Positions 39,740 through 53,045 are shown, counted from the stretch's first letter. The stretch: 64,000 nt of DNA from Acanthochlamys bracteata (GCA_019914995.1 CM034141.1:1984001-2048000), one strand, 5' to 3'. The notes: generated from the sequence alone by a model not told the origin. Program-made: numbers and translations.

Positions 39740-42627
39740 ATGGCAGAAGCAGAACAAATCTTCCCCTTCTCTTCTTCTTCTTCTTCTGAATCTAGTTCTC
39801 CTTCTTCAACTCAGCAAACTCTAGAACCAACTGAACCTTACATCAACAACACCAATTACTCCAGCAGCAGCAGCAGCAGCAATGAAGAAGATGAAGAAGA
39901 AGAAAAGACCGAGTTGTTATGCGAGAGCGGAGAAGAGGATTTCGAATCAGCTTGGAGACAACGGAGTGTGGTGATGTTAGAAGGATACGTAGAGAGCAGC
40001 GGCGGCGGGAGCGATGAAGGATCGGAAGGAGTTGGACGAACGAAGAGTTTGACTGACGATGATTTGGAAGAGTTGAAAGGGTGCTTAGATCTAGGGTTTG
40101 GGTTTAGCTATGAAGAGATTCCGGAACTCTGTGAGACGTTGCCGGCGCTGGAGTTGTGTTACTCGTTATCGCAGAGGTTTCTTGATGAACAACAGCTGCA
40201 GCAGCAGCAGAAGCAGCCTTCGGCGCCGGTAGTGACGACGGACCGGGGTTCTGATGTGGCGGAGAAACCTAATACCAATTGGAGGATTTCTGGACCAGGT
40301 ATAGAGTTCTCTTCTTTTAAATTTATTTTGTTTCCCCTTTGGTTACGATAAAGATTGACGGATATTTTTTTTTTAAAACTGTACTTTATTAATGGTGGTG
40401 TTTCGTAACTGATTAAATCTGAAAGAGGCGTTTTTTCTTCAAGATGAAATTGGTGATTTGATTTTAAAACGAAGGAAAAGATTTATGTTTCTTTGTGGGA
40501 AAGATGTCGGCCATGAAGAAAAGGCATTAGTTTGCAAATTGGCCAAGTGGTAGTAAACAGTAAGGATTTGGGTTGCTTTCAGTAAGTAGATAAGTTCTTG
40601 GTTTGATATGAAGTTCTTAGATTTGCTGTGATGGTTTTTAGTTCTCGTTCTTTTGTCTAAGTTCTAGAAAAAGAATTTGTCGTTAAACTGTAGGGTTATT
40701 TTCTTTTTCTAGTCATGCTAATCTTTGATTACTGTTTTTCTGTTTGTTCGTTGGATTTTGCTTTGCAGTTTTGAACTATTTGTTGTTTCTTTGAAGCATC
40801 CTTTAAGAGAAAAGAGTCGTGGATCTGTTTTCTGAACAGATGATTTGAAAATGATTGGTGGCGCTTCTCTTTGAAGAAAGTTGGCTTGTTTCTATAACAA
40901 CACATCCTACTAAAATTGAGGGTTCTGGGAAGTTAGGATATAGTTTATTTCAATGCGTGGAAGTTCAGATGGTGCACATTTGTGTCTGTGATCTCTGTTA
41001 CTTATTGGTTATTAGCAAGGGAAGCAAGCTGCATATGTCTTATTCACTTGGTTTGAGATCTTTGACTGACCGCCTTTGCTTTTTTTATTTTTAGGATGTC
41101 TTAGTGAATGATGTTTCTTGTTTTGGTTAAAATAATCGGAAGATTACAGCTCTTCTTTTTTCTATCCTACAATGGATTAGTAAGTGACTGATCTCTATTG
41201 CTTGTACAGATCTGATCGACTTTAGTTTGATTTTTTGTTCTAGAGGTATTGCCCATGTTGTGTTTAAATGCTTTTAAAAGTTTCTTTAGGAATAGCTGAT
41301 GAGTTGATGGAGTGCTTGTTGACCAAAACCAAAACTGGACATGCTGAATTAATGGAGTTTTTAAATCTCCTTGTTCTTCTTGTATTTGTTGATTTTTGTT
41401 ATGTTTTTCTAGAGCTAGATGATAAAGAAGTGAGAACAGTGTCTTGTTTGCGACATGACTTCATAGTTTGCAGATGTCTTAGCTACTTTTCTTATCCCCT
41501 CTGTCTTGTTTCTTTCCCGCCCCCCTGTTGCTGATTTGTTTAAGGACCATCGTTGAGTTGATTGGGTCTTTTATTCATGTGGATTTCTTATTTTCTTATT
41601 GGGAGGTTTTGGAGATAATTAACAGATTTTGGCCTTTGTGACGACATGTGTTTTATCTTCAAAATTAAAATGCTTTCTTTCGGTAAATGGCTGAGTTGTT
41701 GTTTGGATAAGAGATAAGTATTTAGCGGTTTGATCTTTATCACAGTCAGTCCGTACTTAGTTAAGGGGGAAAAAAAAGAAAAAGTGGCTGTTTCAGATGT
41801 TGGGAAAATTTGCGATGATGGTGGAGGTTACCGGCTTACAGCTTGGCTCTTGACGTGTATTTTACGTAAGGACAGGATTGAATCTTACGTATGATCTTCA
41901 AAATGATTATCGCTCGACTTAATATTTTTCTTTTTTGCAAATGACTTTATTCTCATTATAAACACAAATCTGAAACTGTGATGAAGGTCTGTAGGGGTTA
42001 GTTCCTATGTACTTGAGTTCTTAGCAGTTAGTAGACAGACATTAGTTTCAGCCTGGACCATATTTTTTCCACCGTGTTTCTCTTCTAATTTGTCGGAATA
42101 AGAAATTTGTTCCATGCAAACAGTAATGAAGACTTAGGATTTAGTTGTATGTAATTTATTTGTTAAGCAGTTAGCAGACAGACATTAATTTCTGGCCACT
42201 CTCTCCTTTCTGGAACGTGTTTCTCTTCTAATGGTCATACTGTAACTTTGTTCTTTGCTTTTTCTCATTTGCAGCATACTTCAATTCTACTGTATTTTCT
42301 TGTAGGTGTGAGATGAACTGTGATCTCTAGCTTCTTTCATTTAGCGTTATATGAAAATACATCGAAATATGTGCATGTTTTTCAATTTGAATTGGCATGC
42401 TATTCTTTTGGACAAACTTCTGTCCAGATTCATTACGCATCTTATCGTCTTTATTCTCTGTCACTTATCTGGAAACCATTGTTCATGAATTTGTTTAGTA
42501 GTATCTACTCACATGTAAGCTCATTACTTGCTTATTAATGTTGCCAGGTGATGACCCTGAAGAAGTAAAGGCAAGACTTAAATATTGGGCCCAAGCAGTT
42601 GCATGCACAGTAAAATTATGCAGCTGA
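39740..42627 (+). CDS. DUF1685 family protein, two exons, complete
   Basis: Exon 1 is 39740-40298 and exon 2 is 42548-42627. The donor is CCAG|GTATAG and the acceptor TTGCCAG. The 639 nt encode 212 residues plus TGA. The protein has a Ser-rich N-terminus (about 11-25), a second Ser run and an acidic stretch (about 42-58). The conserved core follows (about 102-146), with KSLTDDDLEELKGCLDLGFG and ELCETLPALELCYSLSQRF. Next come a short Gln tract and the family's usual C-terminal tail, DDPEEVKARLKYWAQAVACT, then VKLCS at the end. DUF1685 is plant specific and its biochemical role is unknown to me. The protein has no signal peptide or membrane span and is probably nuclear or cytosolic. Ser and Gln runs are encoded by TTC/AGC/CAG microsatellites and may vary in length between individuals. 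Both exons join in frame and match the family from end to end, so I am confident. Confidence 0.9.
40299..42547 (+). other. Intron of the DUF1685 gene (2.2 kb)
   Basis: T-rich plant intron with no coding similarity on either strand. The short ORFs in it (40855-41094, 41268-41534, 42320-42538) match nothing. Confidence 0.8.
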
Positions 42628-42914
42628 TGTGTTTACAATTTGGTTGATGGTATCTTTGAGATCAAGTTCGGGAGTTCTGTAGAGTGATTCCTCTGTCAAA
42701 ACTTCCCCGATAGATGCGCATGAGATGCATGAAATTTTTTGGCTAGGTACAGCCTGAGGAGGAATGAAGAGTAAGTGATCCAAACCAGAAGAAATTACTA
42801 CTGGAAGAGAAGAAGAGGAAGGAAAGAGGTGAGGCTGTCTACAATCAGATGCCCGTAAAAGATCTTTTGACAAGTGAATGACCTGCATTACATAGATTGC
42901 TTGCAAATTAGAAG

Positions 42915-42920
42915 AATAAA
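42915..42920 (+). terminator. Poly(A) signal AATAAA of the DUF1685 gene
   Basis: AATAAA lies 288 bp after the stop codon, in a T-rich setting, and marks the likely 3' UTR end near 42940-42960. Confidence 0.55.
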
Positions 42921-42960
42921 TGTAACTACTACTCATCTGAACTTATTATTAATTCCATTG

Positions 42961-44215
42961 AACTTTTTCACTTAAATAATTTTGTTATTCCTTTCAGTTC
43001 TTCTTAAGCCTGATTTATGTTTAATTTAAACGTTTCCCTTTGTATGACACATTGTGGCCTATTTATTTGCCGAGTAAAATGAGTATGGTGCAAGTACATG
43101 GTTTGTCTGTTCTTCTATTGTCAAGCATCAGCAACAAACCAACAAGTTCCCCAGCTTCCGTAGATAAGCTTGATTCAGATAAGCAAACTTAAAATCCACA
43201 CTTTCGCGAAGCCTGGATCACATATCACCGTTGAACACAGGATGTGTTACTTACTTGCAGCTCACAGGACAAGCTGGGAGTTGCCGGGCGCTTGTCACCT
43301 GCGACATATGAGTGCGACCATCTGTCCTGTACTGTACATGCCCAACTTGTCTAGCTTAGTTACATCATGTAGGCGACTTGATCATTCCTGTGATTCACAT
43401 GCATTAATGAGGCAGTTTTGCTGCTAACCACTCGTACAGAAATATTTCTGCTTTCGTTTTATTCATCTATCAGGAGGTGAGCTGTACGTAGAAAGAGAAA
43501 TCGTCTTACAAACTAGAAATTTTCTTTTTCATGACAAGTCTAACGTAACAGTTACTTGGTTGAAAAAACTTCTTTCTTTTATCTAGCGAACGAATTTCAC
43601 AATGATTATATATGTAGAATAGATGACCAAACTTTCAAAAGCTAGTTGAAAACACAAGTTCATATACATATATTTATATGTAGGTATATATTTGCAGATG
43701 GAGCTTGACTATCAGTAGCTTGTATAGTACGACGTAAGGCATGAAAGATGGGATTGCTATAACTTGTGAACTACCAGTAACATATTTTCTACCTTGTCGG
43801 GGCAGTGTATGGAATGTGATTGCTAAGAACTGATAACAACTAATCACCAAAAAGCTTATGGTTTAGATAGTTGATAAGATGACTAGTTTGCATGAGTTAG
43901 GCTGAAGTAGATTTCCAAGTTCATTACCGGAAATTCCCTGAATTATGCAAGTACGAGCAGACAACAAATATATTTTACTTTGTTATCCGAAAGCAGCTGA
44001 TAAAATCCCACGCATAAGATGTTTATTATACGAGCACCAATGAAGTAGCCTAATAGTATAAAATGAAAATTAAACAACAAAGTAGCCGAAAATCACATCG
44101 TAGGCAAGACTCTGCCATGCATTTTAGCAGAACATATCTATCAATTTCACATCAAAAACCCATTTTGGGAATACAGAACTGTGTTTAGGCTCTCAGGAAA
44201 CACCGAAAATCAATC
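42961..44215. other. Intergenic DNA, nothing recognised
   Basis: This lies between the DUF1685 3' UTR and the short tandem repeat. The ORF at 43170-43427 has no recognisable domain. I searched this stretch by eye for the missing last exon of RPF1 and did not find it. Confidence 0.6.
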
Positions 44216-44513
44216 GCAAAGAAGGTTCCCTTAAAAAATTGTGAAATCGCACATTACATGTCAGGTAATCTAGTGAGTTAAGTTTCTTCCGATTTTATCA
44301 TAGGGGTTGGAAGTTGGTTACAATATGCACAAGCATGCCTAAAGAAATTAGTAAAGCAATAGTAGCAAAGAAGGTTCCGTTAAAAAATTGTGAAATACAC
44401 ATTACATGTCAGGCAATTATCAAAGTTAAGTTTCTTCTGATTTTATCATAGGGGTCGGAAGTTGGTTACAATATGCACAAGCTATGCCTAAAGAAATTAG
44501 TAAAGCAATAGTA
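44216..44513. repeat. 149-bp tandem duplication (two copies)
   Basis: Copy 1 (44216-44364) and copy 2 (44365-44513) start gcaaagaaggttcc and end agtaaagcaatagta. They differ by several substitutions and one or two small indels. The second copy runs into an AGC repeat. They lie just downstream (minus strand) of the last surviving RPF1 exon. Confidence 0.9.
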
Positions 44514-44629
44514 GCAGCAGCAGCAATGACAATGAGCAACCCAATCGTACAAGTTAGGGAGACAATCATCAACATTTTCAACGAACCCTTAAAAAAAAAG
44601 TCTAACACCATGAAGATACTGAAACTTAC

Positions 44630-47600
44630 CTGAAGTCTTGCAACTACTTTATCTCGAGATGTGATTTTTCCATTATCAACTTTAGATGATTTATCCTTAG
44701 ACGATTTATCTTTTGCAGCCTCTTTCTCCTCTTTGGTTTCGAATAAATACCTGTTTTTTAATCAAGATCTGGTTAGTAAGTTAAATATGTTACTTGTATT
44801 GGAAGAAACATCCATGGCATTTTTACTTGAATACGCAAGGAATATACTGCTGGATATCAAAATAGAAATAATAAAATCAATTAAACTGAGTTATACATCA
44901 AATGCAGCTATGGTTGAGTTACAATTTCCTCTCAAGGAAAAATCATACATTACCAATTATCACCAATCTATGGTGGAGGTTCCTTAAGTTTTATCCAGCT
45001 TAGATTGACCATTCAGTTAATGGAGCTCATGTAAAAGTGTCATGATGATGTTTTACTGAAACTATATCTTCAGCAGACTTTCTATCCAAGTATTTCTCCA
45101 AATTCCTGTCTACGTTCTTTTGCATTTTCTTCTATCCCTTGATTACTAAAAGTTCCATCGTATCACATCATATACTGGTTGCATCCCAAATTATTGATCT
45201 CCATTGACCAAATTGTCCCATCTATGTCTACCTCCAGCTTTTCTACCAAATTTACTGTCTCACTTGTCGGGACAGTAACAGCAGAATTTCTAAATCCAAA
45301 ATACTCATCTTTTAACATGTTTACACACTGGAAAACATATTTTTAGATAAAGCAACGAAAGTGTTACATCTCTACAAAACATTTTGTTACGTTTTAAAGA
45401 AATTCAGATCATATAACTTACTAAACAAAGTGCTTTCACATAACCACCTTGCTAGTATTCTATTGGTGACTTCATCAAGTCACCAAGCTCTGTCAAAATA
45501 AGATATATAAGATCTTAAACTCAGTTGCTTTATATATCTCCTGACCTCCTTTCCTACCATTAAGCTATTAAGGACTTATTCGCCTGCCATGTCTGATTTA
45601 GTGGCTTACAAAAGCAGACTGGTAGCTTGAGATCAAATGAAAATACCTATGATGACGAAAGAAAATCAAGTCTCGCTAATTACGGAAGGTTACTACTTGA
45701 CGCCCATGAAAATTAGGATCATGAGGGAAAAATGATTGGATCATCCTGATGAATCAAGAAGAGAAAACGGGAAGTTTAGCTACAAAAGCCACATATAAGA
45801 AAAGACGTTGCAAAATAACTTCGATATGCAATTGGAAAACCCACCTTCCAATACGATGGCCAAGGCGCATTGTAAAGTTGTTCAATAGTAACTCAGGCTT
45901 GTGGCTTGTTGGCCTTCCATGGTTCTGTTCATATACAGTAGATATAGCTGAATCCTTGTATTTATTCAATAAGATATAGATGCAGGAAAATGAGATATTG
46001 TCAGGGTATAACAGTTTTGTCGATTACATTTTAGTGAAACTCACAAAAATGAAGAAGACAATGTTAACTGGGATCATTTCTTCTTTTCTTAAGAAAGAAA
46101 AGCATATATAGAGTCCTACAAGCAGGCAGTTGATGACTTGGTGCACACATATAACCCTCAAGATACGGCAGACAACAACTCAAACCTTTATTCAGTATGT
46201 AGGACTGTTTCTTTTTCTCCAAACATTTATCAAAACACAACATTTGAAGCTCTTCCAAAACCACAATAATGCATAGGAATGATCTGTATGAAGCATTATG
46301 TCAAGAATACTATCCTATCAAGACAACAGGCAGAAGCGATGAATAGGATGAGATAACCTTTAGATAAATAGAATCCTGAAGAGGCACTCAGCAGGACAAC
46401 AATTGTGGCAACAATAGGGCAGAATAAAGTGCAAAGAAAGGTGCAGAAGCTAATATTATCTTGGATAAAGAAAATGAAAACGAGAAATTTGATCAGCTGG
46501 AGCCTTCCTATTGCACATTAGCATGCAAATATATGTCTTCAATATTGTTACCTATTAGATATAACTTGTTATGCATTAGAAATGAATTCACTTTACAACC
46601 ATAGAGCAAGAGATATTCCTACTAGGACCTAAATGCCAAGTCGAGCAAGAATCAGGCAATATGTGTATGGCTAAAACCTGGCTCACTCAGTGCAAGGAGT
46701 TGTTTGAGCTGGGAATTGTTAGGAAAAAAATCCTAATACTGTTTAATAGATTTCATTGCTTAAACAAATCTTACAGATACTCTATGTCCACAGAGTATGA
46801 TTTGTACTTGGCCAGTAGCGAACATATGCATGCTAGATAATAAATGTAATCTACTACGAGCTTTCATGCCATCATGATTATACATTAAATGACTTGCATA
46901 ATGATCCACAAATACATACCTATCTCAAATTAAAACTTGTAATATAATAAAATCCAGGTATTGCAATTTGCTATACTTTACATCCAAACTATTTTGTTAT
47001 AGAAACTACTTATAAAATAGGTGTTCAAAACGTGCACAGCCACTTATCCACTTGTGTGCAACCAATAAGTTCACATTATACTTAAGAACCACTTTAAAAA
47101 TGGTCACGATTAGGGACACAACCATTTAAAGAGCTGTTCACGCTCCAAAATTTGCAGGAAGAGTTCAACCAACTTCTTGCTGCTAGGAACCATCTAAGGC
47201 ATCATTTAATGAAGAGCCTTATTTCCAAAATCTGTAGTTAAGAAAAAATGACAATAGAAGGAAAAGCCATAAAAGTACCTTAATATCTGTCCGCAATACA
47301 AGTCTTGATAGCTTAAAATGTGCAATAGGACCATCAGGTAAAATGATAATTAGAAGGGCATCTACAGAGAAAAAATAAAACCAGGATATTTTAAGAACAA
47401 GAATGAAACAGAATCATTGGAATATCTGTATTGCAACTTATACTAATGTTGAAAGTTCATATCAAGCTTAATTTCAAAAGAAATGGAAACAGGCCAATGT
47501 AATAAGTTATCAAAGTCCAGAAATATAGTTGCGTTGTTTTAGTTGGACGAACAAAAACATTTCTAACCTGGCTCTCTACGATTAGTATGGACAACAATCA

Positions 47601-50347
47601 TTGATGTTAAGTCTTTATGCTTCGCATATTCTACAATCTGTCATACAAAAGAAGCCTCCCATAAGCATAGAACACTAACGCTAGAATTTTACCTCCTGAA
47701 AGGATACAACTTCAAAACACCACACTACTGTGACTAATGGAAATCTCATTAGAAATGAAAATTAAAACCTTTTTTAGCTCGTAGGTTCCCCTTTTGAAGT
47801 AATGAGCATTTGGGATCACCGATAGGAGTTCCTGAACAAATGCTGGACCTCTCTGTATACAGTAGAAACAATGTAGCAAAAATGATCTGTATGAGTAGTG
47901 TGTTATATTGCACAAAAGAAAATTATATAACACATCTCATATAGGTTATTTTCAAGTTAACCACATTCCTTTCAGTTTGCATTAATTAACTCATCTTACC
48001 TTTATGCAATACTTCTATTACCTAAATGTGACATGTTTCCTTGTCAAAACTCTACCATTATCACAATTCACTCATATAAGTACTCATGTCAGCATATATG
48101 ACATTATCCATGTTATGTTAATGCTGTTTATATTAACTTTAATGTGGATAAATGGTCAGTACATTGGTACAAAATATGTTTGATGAGAAAATTTTCAGGA
48201 CTAACAAAGGCACACATCATAAAAAGCTGAAGTAGGCTTAAATGATATAAACCAAAGGAATATGGGAAAACTAGAATCAAAACTAAAAGCAAGTCCAGTT
48301 TTGTGCAATTTACTCGAAAGCATAATTTCAAATTGGAAAGAGATTGCAAGATGGATATTCAAGTTAGAAGATAAGGCTGAAGAAATGAAACATACAGTTG
48401 AGTTGAAACGACATGTTGTTATCAATATTTTAGGAGTTCTTTCCTGTCTCAAAATTGTGTTGAATTCATCTGCATCATTGGCTGCAATAACTGCACACCA
48501 AAAGAGTTAGGCCAACTAAGAACAAAGAAAACATGCACCGAATGCGGCTAAGTATTTAGGTAAGAAAAGGCTGCGAAAAAGTCAACCTTTAAAAAATTAT
48601 TTACTGTTGGGTATTCTTTCTAAAAGATTTATTAGATAAAAACTGGTGGGTTTGTCATAATGCAAAAACATGAAACAACCATATCTTGTAAGAGTGCATC
48701 ATCATACACAGCAATCTCAACTTCAAGATTTCATCAATCAGTTCCAAGATAGCACACTAACTGCAACATGTGTATGAATAATACTAATAGAAGCAGCAAT
48801 CAGTGATCCAAAAATATTTTAAACTAAGTATTAATGGAAAGTTCAGAAGTGAGCAAACGTTCTGCAGGAAGCATTCCACTAGACATACCCCTATGGTTGA
48901 TTCAATCGACATGCTTCATGCCACGACCTCTTACCCACAGGAGCTACTTCGAAAGAAGGTTTGAAGTTCTACCGAATCTCTTTTAAAGGACACATAACTA
49001 ATTGCACCAATCAAGAACTCATTTTCTAATAAGCATCTAGCTGACATGTCTTTTTGAAGGCAACCTATGCCTAATTAAACCCTAAAAAGAATCTTCTTAA
49101 CCATGCATATTTTGCAGAACAGCTACAAAAAACTGCTGCAAACACCTGCAAAAGCTGCTATTTTTAAAAAATCCCACAGGTCAATACATTATATTACATT
49201 GCTCGAGATCACCCGAACCTACATCTTCCAAACCTACCTCAACTTTTAATTCCCCACCCAAAGAAAAACGTCGAAGCTGAAAGCATCAATAGCATGTACG
49301 AATTTGCAATAGGAAATTTAGAGAAAAGTTTGCCAATTGACGATCATCATTCATCCGTACCTCTTCATCATCCGGCTTGCAAATAGTCTCATCGGCTTCC
49401 CTCGTATTCTCAATCGTCCGTGGCACCTGCTTCAGTGGAGGCTGTACATCCAAGGACAAAAGATTAAAGGAAATTAGAATTGTATAACCCAAATCTACGC
49501 ATCTGACAAACAACAGCTTTCTTAGGAAGAGGGAACAAGAGAATTATCAAAGCTGCGAACTTCTTTCATGCATTTTCTTCATAAAATATATTTCTAAAAA
49601 AATGATATTTCTACTCTTTACCACATTTCTCAATCAAAGAGCCAGACGAAAGAAAACTGAAGTCCTGCTTGCTTTCTTAGTATAACATCATAACTAAAAT
49701 TCAATTGACTATTTCACTCATAAACTTTGTAGCCAACACTGAACTATAGATCTAAAGCTAATAACAAATAACAACTTATTGTTCTAGCCTTCATCTATTG
49801 TTGGTTTACAAGTTGAACCTAGCCATTTCCTCATTGCATCTACTAATTTTAACAAGGTGACAGCTACTAGAATTTCAATTAAGCTAACTAAATTATTGTT
49901 GATTATTCCACTTCCATTGATCCTCAAATAAAAATAACTCCGCTTCTGCGCAAAGCAATTTTCTTTCTTGCTCAGGTTTCCACCAAAATCTTTCACTACA
50001 ATAAAAATTTCAAGATTTTTTCACTCAAACCAGAATATCAAGAGAAATAGAAAGAAAGAGAGACAGAGATGAGAGTGAGAACAAACCTCTTGTCCGAGTT
50101 CGATAGCACGCTTGGCCGCGGCATCGCGAGCCCTATCTTGCCGACGCTTCTCAATTCGTTTCTCACGCTTCTCCTTAGCATGAACAGCACTTCGCTTCTC
50201 CTTGTTCTTAATCATCGACGGTAACACCCGCTCCTTCTCCGACTTCTTCTTAATCTCCTCAACATCATCCCCTCCACCTCCGCACTGCATCGCCACTGCC
50301 GCATCGATCTCCGTTGAAATCTTCTTCTTCTTCCCGCCGCCACCCAT
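44630..50347 (-). pseudogene. RPF1: Ribosome production factor 1 (RPF1, Brix domain) pseudogene, nine exons
   Basis: Exons: 50347-50087, 49441-49361, 48490-48396, 47852-47769, 47637-47568, 47361-47279, 45924-45845, 45745-45647, 44750-44630. The N-terminus is basic and Lys/Arg-rich. It is followed by PRTIENTREADETICKPDDE, then the Brix domain with PKILITTCRFNS, GPAFVQELLSVIPNAHYFKR, LTSMIVVHTNRREPDALL and HGRPTSHKPELLLNNFT. RPF1 is a nucleolar protein of large ribosomal subunit assembly. Three lesions show. Exon 3 lacks one T where ELFA would be encoded, so normal splicing gives a stop 13 residues later. Exon 8 has TAG at 45676-45678 in place of Gln. The conserved last exon (ECGPRFTLKL region) is not found. 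Introns are retained, so it is not a processed copy. It could be a recently dead duplicate or, if the one-base gap is an assembly error, a gene with fewer faults. Confidence 0.85.
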
Positions 50348-51850
50348 CGCCACCGGCAACCAAACTGCTCGAATTCAATTCTCAGCAATAACGCTTCGGT
50401 TTGCAGGGAAGAGCAGCTAATATGGCGGCGCGAAACAGGAGAACGTGATTACGGTCAAGATTCAACATCCACCAATAATTATCCTTCCCCATTTAAAGCT
50501 GGACCGTTGATTTTGGTTTGTAAGATCAGCCTGCTTAAACTCATTTTTGTTTGGTATGTATAATATTTATAATAAGGGTGCATTTTAGTTGTTTCGAACT
50601 TTTTTTTTTTTTCAAATTGTATAATATTTATAATAAGGGCGTTATTTAGTTGTTTCAAACTCTTTTTCTTGTCAAATTTTATATATAAAAATATTTTTTA
50701 TATTTCAGTTGTTTCGAAAAATTATATCTAGTTTATTCCTTCAACCAAAATTACTTCTTAGTAACTAAATTTAGAACAACTAAAACTGTAAAACATAATA
50801 GTTAAAAAGATCTCTTACAAAAGTTAGCCTGAATTACTTCCAGGACTGAAGTAAATGCAGTAGAAAACAGCTCACTGATTTTCGGCCCGCTTGGCAATGT
50901 CTTTTTTTGGGTTTTTTTTGTTTAAATGGGGCACATCCACTCTCCTTTGTGTTTCTAGGCCATAAGAATATGTCTTTTTAGTGATATTTGGGAGTGTTTT
51001 TAGAATTTTTTTAAAATAAAAAATATTTTTAGAAATTTTTAAAAATGAGATTTATTTTTTATCTCAATAATAACAAGATCTCATTACGTATAATTTTTTG
51101 ATACTTTCTAAATTTAACAAAAAATTATAAAATATTCTAAAAAATTGAAATAAAAAAAGTTTATAAATAATGGTAAATAGATAGTTAGTCATCTTTTTGT
51201 GTCAAAATGATCGAAATATTCTCAATTCAGATTTTCAAAAATTATATGCATTCTCTCGCTCAAATTATTTTAGAAATTCACCTTCAACATTTTTTTGCTA
51301 AAGCATCGTTATCTGGATTTAACCCTGTCCGCTCTTGAACTTGAAGTTCATCAACAGCTCTCTAACCTATAGTAGCAATGACTTCACGAGTTACTTTAAA
51401 ATGTCTTTAATATTCTTGTTCTTTTTGTCCATCTCGTTGTTGAGGTTATAGCTCCTCATGAAATTTTGATAGCCAAGGAGTATAGTTAGTGAAAACTTAG
51501 TTAGCACTAAAACGATAGAATAACACAATTTGAAACTTATTCGATAAAGATAGAAGAAGAACATCAATGACAACTGAATCAAATCGGGTCGCACATATCT
51601 CATAAAATAGTAAAGGCCACACACATAGTGATGTATATAGCACCCCACATGTTTTTATGTTAGACTTTGTATATCTACGAATAGCCAGGATCAAATAAGA
51701 TTATTTGATATTTATTATATGTTGTTATTTGATATTTATGATGTAGATCGCACAAGTTAGCCGAAGTGCACGAGAATCTAGAGCTCATATTTGGCTTTGT
51801 TTACTGAACAAAATTAGAGATATGCATTATCCTGTATATCAACCAAAGAT
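50348..51850. other. Upstream flank of the RPF1 pseudogene, AT-rich
   Basis: The first 100 bp resemble a 5' UTR. Two copies of a phrase near 'ataatatttataataagggcg' and 'tagttgtttcgaac' (about 50560-50600 and 50615-50660) form a diverged short repeat. A MITE-like AT-rich block lies at about 50985-51165. No gene is seen. Confidence 0.5.
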
Positions 51851-51869
51851 TACCATATGATTTTTTATC

Positions 51870-53045
51870 ACACATTGATAAATATGGGTCGCATAAAATA
51901 GCAAAAACAAAAAAGTTTTTACTTGAAATATATAAATATATAAATATTCTTTTGTTTGAATATTAGAAATATGTAATTTATCTTATTTCTAAATATTTTA
52001 GTGTGTAAAATTTGTACTGTGAGAGTGATAAAGCCACTCTACTATGATGGGATATGTTTGAATTGACTTTTCTTCTTATTCTTTTTGTCTTTGTAAAGTG
52101 ATCGTTTTAGATTATTTTAGAGTAGTGTGAAATATTTTAAAATAGTCGAAGAAATTTATTGTACCAAGATATTTGTAGAAATATGGAAGACATTTGTTTG
52201 TTTATTTATGCACCTACATTTATGTGTCAAAATATTTATAAATAATAGTTATTTTTAAAGATAATTTGGGATAACTTTCTGAATAAGCATTCTCCATCGT
52301 CTGATTAAAATCATCTCCAATGTTCATTAAGAAGACGAAAGACTATAAATAGAGAGGAGGAGCCCCCCATTTGGAATCACTCAGAAACATACACTCTTAC
52401 TCTTATGATAGCCACCAATAATCTCACTTGTGAGAAATGATTGTAATATATTCAACAATAGCTACGCTTGGTAGTAGCTTTGTAAAGAGAGTAGTGTAAT
52501 CTTTATTTCTTAATGAAGTTTTCTTTTTCGTTGTCGCTGTGGTTTTTTCCATCTCCTTCTAGTAAAAGAGGTTTTTCACATAAAATTTTGTACCTATTGT
52601 CTATTGCTTATCATCTTATCATATCGTTCCCTTGAGCTGCAAGATTTTTGGCACGTTTTATGTTTCCACTGTGCTACTTGTAGTGTTTAGTATTGTGCAT
52701 ACATATATTTGTGTCCAATTTCTAAATCTAGCACATAATCCAGCTACTAAAAGATCGTATAGGGTCGAATAGGATCACATATTGATAAATAAGAAGCACA
52801 CCAAGTCCCAAAACCACCAAACAATGATCTTTGACTTGAAATATATAATATTATTTCTAAAAATATGTAAGAATTATTTTTTGCAAAATAATAAATGTGT
52901 AAAACCCGTGATCCGGATAGCAAATAGATGCACATTTATAAATATGGTTCGCACAAAATCATATAGAGCCTAACATGAAAACTTTGATTTGAAAATATAA
53001 ATAAATAAGTGTTATGTTATTTCTAAATATTATAATTGAGTAACT
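51870..53045. repeat. Degenerate repeats around a TCGCA-AAAT motif
   Basis: Three related stretches share 'ttgataaatatgggtcgcat', or close variants, followed some 40 bp later by 'ttgaaatatataaat'. They lie at about 51875-51990, 52775-52880 and 52930-53045. They look like parts of one decayed repetitive element. The LTR-like segment lies between the first and second. Confidence 0.45.
52010..52680 (+). mobile_element. Probable copia-type LTR remnant (plus orientation)
   Basis: A TATA-like ctataaatag (52344-52353) is followed by a leader and then 'tgtggttttttccatctcct' and 'gaggtttttcacataaaatt' (about 52539-52590), with 'ttgtctattgcttatcatct' after that. This order of phrases is what I know from Ty1/copia LTRs of plants. 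No primer binding site or coding region follows, so it is a solo or worn LTR with uncertain ends. Confidence 0.45.

Noticed and set aside
42616..42936. A 106-codon minus-strand ORF after the DUF1685 gene
   Set aside because: It is the complement of the DUF1685 3' UTR, which ends at the AATAAA at 42915, and shows no similarity.
43170..43427. An 85-codon plus-strand ORF
   Set aside because: Cys/His content is raised, but there is no spaced zinc-binding pattern or family similarity.
44426..44611. A 61-codon minus-strand ORF with a hydrophobic, membrane-like stretch
   Set aside because: It overlaps the 149-bp tandem repeat and an AGC microsatellite, has no family similarity and overlaps the flank of the RPF1 relic. 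The hydrophobicity comes from the repeat.
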